From Arthrobacter citreus (GTDB lineage Bacteria > Bacillota > Bacilli > Bacillales > Bacillaceae_G), in NCBI GenBank assembly GCA_013200995.1, contig CP053688.1, positions 2,170,001 through 2,234,000 on the forward strand: 64,000 nucleotides of DNA, in the 5' to 3' direction. The position numbers were made by a program, and so were the translations under genes. The notes beneath the pieces are model-generated. The model ran no database searches, was not told the DNA's origin, and saw only the letters and a program-made list of their open reading frames with translations. Below, in pieces: positions 27,707-37,052 of this stretch; the first letter of the stretch is position 1, and every line of letters begins with the position of its first letter.

Positions 27707-27895
27707 TTATCCTAAAAAATTTAAAAGTTGTTGTCTAGATTGCTGTGCTGATTGTGCATCTCTTTGTAATAATGCTTTTAATTCTGGATCAGAACAATTT
27801 TGAGCATAAGCCTCTAATTTATTAGAAATCGTACTATGCCCTCCAATGATGTGACGAAGATTTTCTAATTCAAGTTCTGTTAATGAATTGCTCAT
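27707..27895 (-). CDS. Small spore coat protein, partner of the CotF-like gene (YraG type)
   Basis: A 62-residue helical protein: LTELELENLRHIIGGHSTIS, then KLEAYAQNCSDPELKALL and a Gln/Ser-rich helix. This matches the N-terminal helices of Coat_F-type proteins (YraG). ATG follows AAGGAGAG. It is the first gene of a two-gene unit with the CotF-like protein; together they would supply the helices of the ferritin-like bundle. Confidence 0.8.
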   Translation of the reverse strand: MSNSLTELELENLRHIIGGHSTISNKLEAYAQNCSDPELKALLQRDAQSAQQSRQQLLNFLG

Positions 27896-28025
27896 ATCTA
27901 ATCTCTCCTTTCGATCAAAAAACTACCTTATTAATTTTCCTAAATTCTGTAAAAAAATACATTAAAAATATCAGGTTTAAGCTCCCAACTAAAGGACTTA
28001 TTCTTCAATTTGAAACTTACAAAAT

Positions 28026-28057
28026 ATAAAAAAAGGGCACCCTTTTCGGATACCCTC
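28026..28057 (-). terminator. Terminator of the amino-acid permease gene
   Basis: On the minus strand GGGTATCC pairs with GGGTGCCC (two G-U pairs) around GAAAA and is followed by TTTTTTT. Confidence 0.8.
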
Positions 28058-28077
28058 TTAAAAATTTTTATTATAAA

Positions 28078-29565
28078 TTATAACTCACTACTAAAGTCAG
28101 CTTCTTCTAATTTAACCATTTTAGTTCGCTTAATTACCTTGTAGCCTATATAACCAATTATAAATAATGGTAATCCGATGTAGGATACTGAAACCGCATA
28201 CCAGTCAATTTTACCACCAGTAAATGCTTCATAATTCGTACCTAGCATTGCTACTAAACATAACACTGTTGCTAGAATTGGACCAAGTGGGAACCATTTC
28301 GCTAAATACGGTAAATCCTTTAATTTTCTTCCTTGGGCAATATAAGCTTTACGGAAGCGGTAATGTGTAATAGAAATACCTAGCCAAGAAATATATCCTG
28401 CTAAACCTGCTGCGTTTAACAGCCAAGAATATACGGTACCATCACCAAATAATGAAGTTAAGAAACAAAGCATACCAATCAATGTTGTCGCAATTAAGGC
28501 AGCAACAGGTACTCCACCTTTATTTACTTTTCGTAAGAATTTAGGTGCTCTTCCTTCTTCAGCTAATACCCATAGTACACGAGAACCAACATATAAACTT
28601 GAATTTCCTGCAGATAAAACTGACGTTAAAATGACTGTATTCATCGCAGCCGCTGCAAACGCAAGCCCAGCATGTTTAAATACTAATGTGAATGGACTAA
28701 TCGCAATAGCATCTACATCTCCACCTAATAAATTAGGATCGTTATAGCTTATTAAACAACCAATCACAAAAATCGCTAATACATAAAATAATAAAATACG
28801 CCAAAAGATTTGTTTAATTGCTTTTGGAATATTCTTTTGAGGATTTTCACTTTCACCAGCAGTTACCCCAACCATTTCAGTTCCTTGGAAAGCAAATCCT
28901 ACGACCATAAATACACTAAATATCGATAAGAAACCACCTTTAAATGGTGCCTCTCCTTTTGTAAAATTATCAAATCCACCAGTATGACCACTCATAATAC
29001 CGAATATCATTAATAATCCAACTACAATAAAAATGATAATTGTTGCTACTTTAATAGTTGAAAACCAAAACTCAGATTCTCCATATCCTTTAACAGATAG
29101 AACATTTAAACCAAATATTAAAGCAAGGAATATTGCACTCCATATAATACCTGGAGCATGCGGGAACCAATATTTCATAATTAACGCCGATGCCGATAAT
29201 TCTAATGCAAGGATAATCGCATTGTTATACCAGTAATTCCAACCGACAGCAAAGCCTAGTGCCGGATCGACGAATCTTGCAGTATAAGTGCTAAAAGAAC
29301 CAGAAATTGGTATTAAAGTTGCCATTTCCGCTAAGCTAGTCATTAGGAAATAAACCATGATACCAGCAATCATATATGCAACAAGTGCACCGCCAGGACC
29401 TGCTTGACTAATTGTTGCTCCACTTGCTAAAAATAGCCCAGTACCAATCGTACCGCCCATAGCGATCATTGTTAAATGTCTTGTCTTTAGTTTTCTCTCT
29501 AATTGCTCTTTTTTAGGCGCGTTACTTTCAATAGTGAAATCATTTTTTCGGTTTGTATTTTGCAT
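28078..29565 (-). CDS. Amino-acid permease, APC family
   Basis: A 495-residue, 12-helix transporter. The first helix, LTMIAMGGTIGTGLFLASGAT, and the segment GTEMVGVTAGESENPQKNIP are typical of the AAP group (lysine, arginine, GABA and aromatic amino-acid permeases). Its overall layout parallels the permease at 19517-20941, but they are clearly diverged. It stands alone. The long upstream region shows no T-box or lysine-riboswitch signature that would reveal the substrate. Confidence 0.9.
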   Translation of the reverse strand: MQNTNRKNDFTIESNAPKKEQLERKLKTRHLTMIAMGGTIGTGLFLASGATISQAGPGGALVAYMIAGIMVYFLMTSLAEMATLIPISGSFSTYTARFVDPALGFAVGWNYWYNNAIILALELSASALIMKYWFPHAPGIIWSAIFLALIFGLNVLSVKGYGESEFWFSTIKVATIIIFIVVGLLMIFGIMSGHTGGFDNFTKGEAPFKGGFLSIFSVFMVVGFAFQGTEMVGVTAGESENPQKNIPKAIKQIFWRILLFYVLAIFVIGCLISYNDPNLLGGDVDAIAISPFTLVFKHAGLAFAAAAMNTVILTSVLSAGNSSLYVGSRVLWVLAEEGRAPKFLRKVNKGGVPVAALIATTLIGMLCFLTSLFGDGTVYSWLLNAAGLAGYISWLGISITHYRFRKAYIAQGRKLKDLPYLAKWFPLGPILATVLCLVAMLGTNYEAFTGGKIDWYAVSVSYIGLPLFIIGYIGYKVIKRTKMVKLEEADFSSEL

Positions 29566-30246
29566 GAATACACCTCTTTATTTTAAATTGAAATTTCTCC
29601 TAATACGAATAAGACTGTTAAAATTTTAAGAGCTTGAATTCTAATCGATCCACTGTTGAATAGATTGTACTTCTGTTAATATTTTGCAAAACACAGTCTA
29701 AATTACCTATTTTAATACTAATCCTGGAAGGTGAGCAGTGTAAAGATGTAAATACTCCCTTCTAAACCTAACGAATCAATAAATCTTATACCTGCACCAT
29801 TGATAACGTTTTCATTTTTTTTGCTTTCGTCATTAAGTTGTACTTAATTTAAATTATCATAATATGACAAAAAATAATAGGAGTTTTTTCATTGTTTTGA
29901 TAATTGGGAGTTATTCAAGAATAGTATATTTTTCAAAAATCGTATATTTATTTGAAACAATAAATATATATTAAATCCAAAGTTATACATAAAACAAGTA
30001 TTAATTTTTAGATTAGAAAAATCATATTTTGAAAGCGCTTCGTTATGATGAAGCATTGATTTTCCTTTAATAGCAAGAGTTAAGACATATTTTAGAATTC
30101 TAAATGAAAGAAACTCTATATTTGAAAATCATCACTGTTAAGTTTTTATTTTCTTAGAATCATACCTTTAAAAGTAATTCGCTCTATACAAAGAAATGAA
30201 TAAAATGCTCAAGTTATTTTTCTGAATTTTTAGAATTAAAAAAACC
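29566..30246. other. Long intergenic region upstream of the permease
   Basis: About 680 bp with no ORF that has a binding site. It includes TTGAAAGCGCTTCGT (30026-30040), which differs at one position from the catabolite-responsive-element consensus but is about 460 bp from the permease start. I recognise no riboswitch. Confidence 0.4.
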
Positions 30247-30287
30247 AAAAAAACATCCTTTTCTATGTGTAGGAAGGATGTTTTTTT
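30247..30287 (-). terminator. Terminator of the alkyl-sulfatase-like gene
   Basis: aaaaaaacatcctt (30247-30260) pairs with aaggatgttttttt (30274-30287). Confidence 0.9.
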
Positions 30288-30296
30288 ATTTTAATC

Positions 30297-32285
30297 TTAA
30301 GGAGTAACAATATTGACCCACACATTGAAGTGGTCAAGCAAAGCTAACATTTCATTAAATTTCAATTTATCACCAGTAATCATTAGCTTATTATTTGCAA
30401 TCGCTTGATTAAGATCAAGTTTTCCAGCCATTATTAAATAAAAAGTTACTTTATCTACAATTAAAGATGCATCGGGATGTGGAGCTTGTGCATCTTGATT
30501 ATAATAAAAAACTGAATTCCTTATATCAATTATGTAATTCTTTTTTAAGTCTGTAAAATTTATATTAAATGTATAACTTTTATTTTCTGCTTTTGGACCA
30601 TTAAGAGTAACTGATATATAGTCCAAGAAGTCATTTACTTCCATATTAAATAGTGTTTGCTGGTCTACAGTATTTATTGTTTGTGAATTTGACTTTTTTT
30701 CTACACCTTTTCTCAATTCTAGTGCCCCTGTTAAATAAAAATTTCTCCACGATGCTGATTCCGCTTGATATCCTAACTGTTCGTAAGATTTAGCAAGTAA
30801 TTCTCTTGCTTCCCTATTATTCGGATTAGACATGATTACATTTTTTAAAACCTGTGCTACCCAGCGATATTCCCCCTTTTTAAAATCTGCTTTTGCAAGC
30901 TTTAAGATTTTCTTTTCCCCTCCCATATATTGAACGTATTTATTTCCAGTCTCTACTTGTGGGAGGGGATCCAAATCAGAGGGATTTCCATTAAAATAAC
31001 CTAAATAATAATTGTAAACCGCTTTAGCATTCTGTTTCAAATTTCCATAATATCCTCGATTCGCCCAATATTTATTAAGACGATTAGGTAACTTTATTTG
31101 TTCAGCAATTTCATCCGCTGTGTACCCTTGGTTTGCTAGGCGAATCGTTTGATCATGAATGTACTTATATAAATCTCGTTGGATTGAAAGCTGTTCTAGT
31201 ACTCTTTCTTTCCCCCACAATGGCCAGCTATGAGCTGTAACTAATGTCTTAATTTCCTCGTTACTAAACAGTTTGATCGTGTCATCCAATGCTTTAACCC
31301 ATTTTGAAGAATCTCGCGTTTTAGCACCTCTTAATGTGTAAAAATTATGCATTGTATGTCCTGTATTTTCAGCCACTACTAAAGTTTTGTAATCATTTAT
31401 ATAATAATGCATTTCCGATGGAGCTTCTGTATTTAAAGTTAGTAAAAACTTAAACTTGATCCCGTCAATTTCCATCGATTTAATTTTATCTTTTATTTCA
31501 ATTGTCGGGGGCAAAAAGCTTATTGTACCTGCACTTATTCTAGGACCAATCCCATTTGTTACGTAACCTTTTTTACTTGTAGGTAATAAGATTCCGAACA
31601 TATACTCTGCTCTTTTTGACATGATATTACCTAAAAGTATATTTTCACTTGCTGCTTCCTTGGAAAAATTTAAGGGAGCAATAATTGGTACTTTTTTTGG
31701 ATTTAGAGCATATTGTACTACTCCTTTAACTCCTCCAAAATGATCAGCGTGACTATGACTAATTACGATTGCACTTACTGGTTTTTTAGGCCGATTAGCA
31801 TAATATAAGTCCATTGCCGCTTTAGCAGTTTCAATAGTAGATAAAGTATCTAAAATGATTACACCAGTTTTCCCTTCTACGATAGTCATCACTGATATAT
31901 CTTGTCCGCGAACTTGATATACACCATCTACTACTTTATAAAGTCCTGGTGTATTTAATAACCTGGCTTGTCTCCATAGACTTGGATTGACAGTTAACGG
32001 TGATATTCCTTCATTAATGATTGAATATTGACTACTATCCCAAATGACAGCACCATCTATACTTTTTATTTGAGTTTGCTTAAGTGGTGCTATAAAGCCT
32101 TTATGAGCATCTTTGAAGTCTTCTTTATCATTAAAATTTAATTCATTATAAATTTTTTCATTTAATTTAATAGTTTCAAACGTAGGAGGCATGACCTGAG
32201 AAAATACTATATTACTCGTATTTAACAAGGCTATTAGTAGAATTAGAATAGTGGTAACAACTTTTAAGCTAATTTTGTCAAACAT
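30297..32285 (-). CDS. Secreted alkyl-sulfatase-like metallo-beta-lactamase-fold enzyme (SdsA/BDS1 family)
   Basis: 662 residues. A signal peptide of about 30 residues (KVVTTILILLIALLN) predicts export. The metallo-beta-lactamase domain binds two zinc ions through His177, His179, Asp181 and His182 (SHSHADHFGG), with further ligands in LVVAENTGHTMHN and TAHSWPLWG. Then comes the helical alkyl-sulfatase dimerisation domain (ELLAKSYEQLGYQAES, ASWRNFYLTGALEL) and a C-terminal SCP2-like lipid-binding domain. The family hydrolyses primary alkyl sulfates such as SDS to the alcohol and sulfate. Length and domain order are as in SdsA1. It follows the orphan gerA on the same strand after a terminator. 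Confidence 0.9.
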   Translation of the reverse strand: MFDKISLKVVTTILILLIALLNTSNIVFSQVMPPTFETIKLNEKIYNELNFNDKEDFKDAHKGFIAPLKQTQIKSIDGAVIWDSSQYSIINEGISPLTVNPSLWRQARLLNTPGLYKVVDGVYQVRGQDISVMTIVEGKTGVIILDTLSTIETAKAAMDLYYANRPKKPVSAIVISHSHADHFGGVKGVVQYALNPKKVPIIAPLNFSKEAASENILLGNIMSKRAEYMFGILLPTSKKGYVTNGIGPRISAGTISFLPPTIEIKDKIKSMEIDGIKFKFLLTLNTEAPSEMHYYINDYKTLVVAENTGHTMHNFYTLRGAKTRDSSKWVKALDDTIKLFSNEEIKTLVTAHSWPLWGKERVLEQLSIQRDLYKYIHDQTIRLANQGYTADEIAEQIKLPNRLNKYWANRGYYGNLKQNAKAVYNYYLGYFNGNPSDLDPLPQVETGNKYVQYMGGEKKILKLAKADFKKGEYRWVAQVLKNVIMSNPNNREARELLAKSYEQLGYQAESASWRNFYLTGALELRKGVEKKSNSQTINTVDQQTLFNMEVNDFLDYISVTLNGPKAENKSYTFNINFTDLKKNYIIDIRNSVFYYNQDAQAPHPDASLIVDKVTFYLIMAGKLDLNQAIANNKLMITGDKLKFNEMLALLDHFNVWVNIVTP

Positions 32286-32321
32286 AATTTACTCCTAATT
32301 ATTTGTCATCAATAGCTAGAA

Positions 32322-32358
32322 AACAAAAAGCAACGTACATTTTCAAATACGTTACTCT
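32322..32358 (-). terminator. Terminator of the orphan gerA gene
   Basis: On the minus strand AGTAACGTA (32356-32348) pairs with TACGTTGCT (32337-32329) and is followed by TTTTTGTTTTC; it overlaps the gerA stop codon. Confidence 0.75.
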
Positions 32359-33803
32359 TTTTTATTTTTATGAGGATATGTATGTTTACTATTAATTAAC
32401 TTTCTTAAATCTCCTCTAATTAGGGCATCCTTCATTTCTTTAGGATTGAATGGGATAAAAGGTGCTAAATATGGAACACCCATCGATCTAATTGATGCCA
32501 TATAAGCGATCATAAGAATAAATCCAACAAGTAGTCCCTTTAACCCAAAAAGAAAACCTAATAATAAAAATATCAATCGTAATGTTAAAACTGATCCATA
32601 TAATCCACCTGCAGAAATCGAAATATTCGCTAGAAAATTAATTCCTACAACTATTAACGTCATCGCATGAATAAGTTTTGCTGTTACTGCCGTTTGTCCG
32701 ACAACAATGGCTCCTATAAGTGAAACAATAATAACAGTCGACTTAGGTATTCTCAATGAAGCTTCAACAAGTATTTGGAATAGTAACATAACGAATAAAA
32801 TCTCAACTAAAATAGGTAACATTGTATCTGATTTCTTAAAAAAGATTTTAGCAAAGTGAGCAGGTACCCACTCTTTATGGAAACGGACGAATGTGACATA
32901 TACTCCTAATAAAATAATTGAAAATAACCAACTAAATAAACGCATAAATCTGTTACCATAGCGACCTGACTTTTGATTGTATTCATCTGGTTGATGGAAA
33001 TAATGCAGAAAAAGTGCTGGGACAATTAGACTATAAGGTATTCCGTTAACGAAAATTGCAACACGTCCCTCGTATAATGCTGAAGCAGTTACATCTGGAC
33101 GTTCACTTGTAAAGACCGTAGGAAATAACGTTTTCTTACCCTCGAGCGCATCTTCAATTACTCTCGCTTCTAATAAATAAAGAACATCTATTTCTTTAAT
33201 TCTTTTCCTTGTTTCTTCTAAAATCTGTTGATCCACAAAGCCATCCATATATACGATTGAAACATCCGTTTTTACTTCATTTCCAACTTGTAGGTTTTCA
33301 CTAGATAATTTATGGGACTGTACAATATTACGAAGAACATTAACATTTACCTTAAGTTGTTCATTAAAACCTATTAAAGAACCCTTCATCGTTCTTTGCG
33401 TATCTGGCTCAGTGACCGAACGCATCTGCCAATCTGCAGCATCCGCCAATATTCCTTCATCATAACCATCAATTAAAATAAGCGTCTTCCCTCTTGATAA
33501 TCCAGACAGAATCTCTTCGAATGACGTCACCTTGATGACATCCGCAATTAAAAGATGACGAGTAATAATGGCATCAATACTATCGAATTTTATAATTCTT
33601 AGCAACGGGGAAAGAACATTGTCTTGAATAGTTTGTGTATTCGCTATGCCATCTAAATATAAAACGGCAGCATCACGTATTACCTCATCATTAACTGTTA
33701 ATGGTCTAATTTTCAAATCAGTAGAGTTATTAAATTTTTCTTTTAAATAATGAATATTCTTTTCTAAACTTACTAATAAAGTAGATTGTTCTGTGTTATT
33801 CAA
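32352..33803 (-). CDS. Orphan GerA/SpoVAF-family membrane protein
   Basis: 483 residues with the same architecture as germination receptor A subunits: two soluble subdomains (VLYLDGIANTQTIQD; IVYMDGFVDQQILEE), the family motif SERPDVTASALYEGRVAIFV with NGIPYSLIVPALFLHYFHQP, and C-terminal membrane helices, with SMGVPYLAPFIP before a short tail. It is shorter and more diverged than the A subunits at 3840, 12070 and 41118, for example NGIPYSL instead of DGSP. No B or C gene is next to it. SpoVAF is such a solitary A-like protein, but it normally sits in the spoVA operon, which is absent here. It may pair with subunits encoded elsewhere. Confidence 0.9.
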   Translation of the reverse strand: MNNTEQSTLLVSLEKNIHYLKEKFNNSTDLKIRPLTVNDEVIRDAAVLYLDGIANTQTIQDNVLSPLLRIIKFDSIDAIITRHLLIADVIKVTSFEEILSGLSRGKTLILIDGYDEGILADAADWQMRSVTEPDTQRTMKGSLIGFNEQLKVNVNVLRNIVQSHKLSSENLQVGNEVKTDVSIVYMDGFVDQQILEETRKRIKEIDVLYLLEARVIEDALEGKKTLFPTVFTSERPDVTASALYEGRVAIFVNGIPYSLIVPALFLHYFHQPDEYNQKSGRYGNRFMRLFSWLFSIILLGVYVTFVRFHKEWVPAHFAKIFFKKSDTMLPILVEILFVMLLFQILVEASLRIPKSTVIIVSLIGAIVVGQTAVTAKLIHAMTLIVVGINFLANISISAGGLYGSVLTLRLIFLLLGFLFGLKGLLVGFILMIAYMASIRSMGVPYLAPFIPFNPKEMKDALIRGDLRKLINSKHTYPHKNKKE

Positions 33804-34113
33804 TAGAGATCACCTTAAACTTTTTTTAGTTTAGTTTGTCCGGCATAATCCAATTTATGTTAAATAAAAACAACAAAAAAATAAACAGTTGGCGCAATCA
33901 TATTAGAACCTTCCAACTTTATTCCCTTTTTTCTTCATTAACAGCTTTTCAATATTTCCGAAATTAACAAGGAAAATTACGATATATAAACCTTTTTTAG
34001 TACTATTACATTTTCTAATATTAATATTAAAAATTCTAATGAAAGAATTTAGAGGGATTTCAATAAATTCCATAATTTTAATAGTAGAATGGTTTACATT
34101 AGGTGGTGCAATT
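33804..34113. other. Divergent intergenic region between orphan gerA and a LysR gene
   Basis: About 310 bp of AT-rich sequence that must hold two divergent promoters. Nothing else is recognised. Confidence 0.4.
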
Positions 34114-35022
34114 ATGGATATACAAAAATTAGAATTTCTAGTAGAGGTTGCTAAAACAGGCTCTATTTCATCTGCTGCAGAAAATCTTCATGTGAGTCAA
34201 TCAGGCGTTAGCCAAGCGATTTCAATTATTGAAGAAGATCTTGGCTTAAAAATTTTCGACCGCTCACGGATCGGTGTAACAGTAACAAAAGAAGGAGAAA
34301 ATATAATAAAAAAATCGAAGGAAGTCCTTTTAAAATATGAAGAATTAAGAGAGGAAGCTAGGAAAAGTGCTGTTGAGCAAATATGTAATGTAAGTGTATC
34401 GACACTCCCAGCCTTTACTAATTATTTGATGACACCTTTATCGGCATTTAATGACAAATATTCAAATATTAATATAGAAATCGAAGAAAATATAGCAATT
34501 CACACGTTGGATAATATAATTCAAAACAAAATAGATTTTGGAGTTATTTGTCTTTACGGTGAATTTTTAGAAGAAAATGAAGAGTTAATTTGCGACACCT
34601 TCCAAAAAGGTAATTTGAAAGTATATGTAAGTAAGGACTCATTGTTTGCAGTTACTAAAACGATAACGCCCGAAGAACTACTTCAGCAAAAATTGATCCT
34701 CTACAACAGTGAATATATTAATTGGTTTAGTAACAATTTCCAGCACAAATACGGAAATATGAATATATTATTTTCTTCCACCCACTCCGATGAAATTATT
34801 CGAACAGTTTCTAGTGGAATGGCGGTTAGTCTTGCACCAAATTTTATTTTAAAAAATAATCCTGCTTTATTAGAAGGTAAAATTGTTGAAGTTGACTTAC
34901 AAAACTATGGAGCTTTAAATGTGAATCTTGGACTTTTACGCTTAAAAAAGAAGTCATTATCTCCAATTGAAAAACAATTAATTAAATATATTAAATCGGA
35001 AATGAATGAATATGTAGGTTAA
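34114..35022 (+). CDS. LysR-family transcriptional regulator
   Basis: 302 residues from the ATG at 34114, which follows AGGTGGTG and gives the standard LysR N-terminus (MDIQKLEFLVEVAKTGSISS). The frame is open 25 codons further upstream, but that extension does not resemble the family. The winged HTH (SAAENLHVSQSGVSQAISII) is followed by a short, diverged effector domain. It belongs to the same subfamily as the two paralogues at 44884 and 50860 but is far less similar to them than they are to each other. It is divergent from the orphan gerA, so control of that gene is possible. Confidence 0.9.
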   Translation: MDIQKLEFLVEVAKTGSISSAAENLHVSQSGVSQAISIIEEDLGLKIFDRSRIGVTVTKEGENIIKKSKEVLLKYEELREEARKSAVEQICNVSVSTLPAFTNYLMTPLSAFNDKYSNINIEIEENIAIHTLDNIIQNKIDFGVICLYGEFLEENEELICDTFQKGNLKVYVSKDSLFAVTKTITPEELLQQKLILYNSEYINWFSNNFQHKYGNMNILFSSTHSDEIIRTVSSGMAVSLAPNFILKNNPALLEGKIVEVDLQNYGALNVNLGLLRLKKKSLSPIEKQLIKYIKSEMNEYVG

Positions 35023-35023
35023 A

Positions 35024-35057
35024 AAAAGATGATACCCGGTTTTCGGTATCATCTTTT
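35024..35057. terminator. Bidirectional terminator between LysR and the AI-2E-family gene
   Basis: aaaagatgatacc (35024-35036) pairs with ggtatcatctttt (35045-35057). Confidence 0.9.
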
Positions 35058-35059
35058 AT

Positions 35060-36097
35060 TTATTCTTTTGCTTCTACTTCTTTTGGTTCATCGTTATTTG
35101 TTACGTCTAATACATCTAATAAGAAGATGAAAACTGGAATCCCGATAATAAGACCCCAAACGCCAAAAAATCGTTCAGAGAATACAAGAATTAGAAATGT
35201 ATAAAAAACTGGTAAATTCGTTTTAGCTGAGATCAGTTTTGGGTTTAAGAAATAGCTTTCAAGTGCATGTAAAACTAAGATCATCAGAATGATATACATG
35301 ATGTGAGTCATTCCACCAATAGTATATGCAATCGTACAAAGTGGAATTAACGAAATAAACATTCCTGCAACCGGGATTAGTCCAAGTAAGAAAATCAAAA
35401 AGCCTAAACCGATTAACTGAGGGAATCCCATAAATTTTAACGCAATGACAGATAGGAAACAATTTACAAAGGCAATTAAAAACTGAGCCTCAATCACTTT
35501 CCCGAAAGAACGAGAAAATCTTTCTCCAAAATAAGCTAGCTCACCATAAATAGCAGATATTTTACTATTTTTAAACTTTCGTGTAAATGTTATAATTCGA
35601 GGCTTTTCAAGTAGGAAAAAGAAACTTAGAATCAGAGCAATTAGTACTTCAATTCCCCATTGGCTAATATTAGATGCATATTTGTATAAAAAATCTAATC
35701 CTTGCTCAGTATAACCTGAAATTTCAACCTTTTTAATTGCAGTAACGATATAATTTATAATTTTTTCATCTGGCGGATTCATATAAAACGTCTTGATTTG
35801 CACTATAAGTTGAACAACTTGAGTTGTAATTATAGGTAAGTAGTTATAGATTCCGAACACTAAAGCTGCCACAATAACTATATATAATGAGTAGACAACT
35901 ACTAAACGATTAACCGGCAAAATCTTATTCAATCGATTCACTATAAATTTATGCACACGGTCCATTAAATAAGTAAAAATGAAAATTAGTAGGACTAAAT
36001 TTATTATTTCTCGAATTAAGATTAACACAATGACGATACAAATTATCATCGCTAGCCGTCTAAATGTACTACTTTGAAAGAATTTTTTGACCTCCAT
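35060..36097 (-). CDS. AI-2E family (PerM-type) membrane transporter
   Basis: 345 residues with about eight membrane helices. After two N-terminal helices (IICIVIVLILIREIINLVLL) comes a soluble helical segment, then the conserved core around FGKVIEAQFLIAFVNCFLSV, GFLIFLLGLIPVAGMF and LESYFLNPKLISAKTNLP, and a final VWGLIIGIPVFIFLLDVL. The family includes exporters and sodium/proton antiporters; the name comes from TqsA, so a role in autoinducer-2 traffic should not be assumed. The tail is acidic (EPKEVEAKE). It is a single gene convergent with LysR. Confidence 0.9.
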   Translation of the reverse strand: MEVKKFFQSSTFRRLAMIICIVIVLILIREIINLVLLIFIFTYLMDRVHKFIVNRLNKILPVNRLVVVYSLYIVIVAALVFGIYNYLPIITTQVVQLIVQIKTFYMNPPDEKIINYIVTAIKKVEISGYTEQGLDFLYKYASNISQWGIEVLIALILSFFFLLEKPRIITFTRKFKNSKISAIYGELAYFGERFSRSFGKVIEAQFLIAFVNCFLSVIALKFMGFPQLIGLGFLIFLLGLIPVAGMFISLIPLCTIAYTIGGMTHIMYIILMILVLHALESYFLNPKLISAKTNLPVFYTFLILVFSERFFGVWGLIIGIPVFIFLLDVLDVTNNDEPKEVEAKE

Positions 36098-36456
36098 TAC
36101 ACAACCCCCCTCACTTTAAATTTATTATGTTGAGTAATATGGAAATCTTAGTTTTATTATAAAAACATAACCACATCCCAAGGGAAGTGGTTCATAAACG
36201 TTGCTTCTCTTTTCATTTTTATTTAATAAAATCTTCATTTATGAGTTTCATTTAACAAATTTTAATCTTGAAAAGCGCCACTTTTCATTTTATCAATTCT
36301 AATACAAAAAATAAAGATGTAGCTACACAAATATGTATAACTACATCTTTTTATTGAACTTTTTATGTCAATAATTGTTTTTCAGCCATTTCACCTTACT
36401 TACTGCATTCACACTTGGGCACTGAATGAATACTATAGGCATGAGGGTGTGATGCC
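36098..36456. other. Intergenic region with two hairpins
   Basis: Contains the inverted repeat aaccac/gtggtt around 36169-36192, without a T-run, and a terminator-like hairpin at 36313-36353 (aaagatgtag / ctacatcttt, with T-rich flanks on both sides). No ORF with a binding site is seen. Confidence 0.5.
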
Positions 36457-36894
36457 ATGAATGACTATAAGATTAAAGAAGATCTCCGAATTATTGCTAC
36501 TCTTCAAAGAGATTTAAATGTCGCTGCTGCTGCACTATTATTAACTGGCCAAATTACGATAATAGGTGTTTTTGTAACGTCTGGTGAATTTAGTCTTTCT
36601 CTAAGTGGCCCCTTATTAGGTAGAGAACGTATAGAAAGTAAATTTGGAGATCAATTAACGAATACTCTCATTGATGTAATCGATATTATAATTGCTATTT
36701 TATTATTAATTGATGAAGTTCGAGTTGTTAGCTCCGTCATAGGACCTGGTAGATTTTCACTTAATGTAAGTGGTCCCATTTTTGGTGCACCAGTTAGCGT
36801 TCCGACACTTCCTTTTTTAAAAAAAACGTATTACTTTTGTAAAAAAATTGTTTCGAAACATTTTGAAATTGATCCGCGAATCTTTAGTAAATAA
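36457..36894 (+). CDS. Protein of unknown function with an internal duplication
   Basis: 145 residues, starting at ATG with GAGGGTGTG upstream. Two related blocks are visible: GEFSLSLSGPLLG near residue 47 and GRFSLNVSGPIFG near residue 98, each after a hydrophobic stretch (LLLTGQITIIGVFV; IIIAILLLIDEVRVV). Each half thus looks like one hydrophobic strand or helix followed by FSLxxSGPxxG. There is no signal peptide. I do not recognise the family. It is followed after 13 bp by another small gene, probably in an operon. Nearby spore genes make a spore role possible but unproven. Confidence 0.6.
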   Translation: MNDYKIKEDLRIIATLQRDLNVAAAALLLTGQITIIGVFVTSGEFSLSLSGPLLGRERIESKFGDQLTNTLIDVIDIIIAILLLIDEVRVVSSVIGPGRFSLNVSGPIFGAPVSVPTLPFLKKTYYFCKKIVSKHFEIDPRIFSK

Positions 36895-36907
36895 AGGAAT
36901 GGTGATT

Positions 36908-37048
36908 ATGGCTTTAACAGATATCCCTACAGTAAGACCTACAGATACCCAAGTTTACCTTATGGCAATTTCTGTTATTACGTTCATTTTCTTCTTTACA
37001 CAACGAAAGTCAAGTGATTCAACGACTTCAACGACACAGGTGAGTTAA
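36908..37048 (+). CDS. Small single-pass membrane protein of unknown function
   Basis: 46 residues from the ATG at 36908, nine bases after AAAGGA. Earlier in-frame ATGs (36848, 36899) either overlap the upstream gene or sit on the binding site. It has one membrane span (VYLMAISVITFIFFF) and a Ser/Thr-rich tail (SSDSTTSTTQVS). It probably forms an operon with the preceding unknown gene. Confidence 0.55.
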   Translation: MALTDIPTVRPTDTQVYLMAISVITFIFFFTQRKSSDSTTSTTQVS

Positions 37049-37052
37049 GAAA

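Noticed and set aside
29566..29900. T-box or lysine riboswitch upstream of the amino-acid permease
   Set aside because: Neither the AGGGTGGAACCGCG T-box sequence nor lysine-riboswitch blocks are present on the minus strand.
30026..30040. Catabolite-responsive element TTGAAAGCGCTTCGT
   Set aside because: One mismatch to consensus and about 460 bp from the nearest downstream start, so it is not listed as a functional site.
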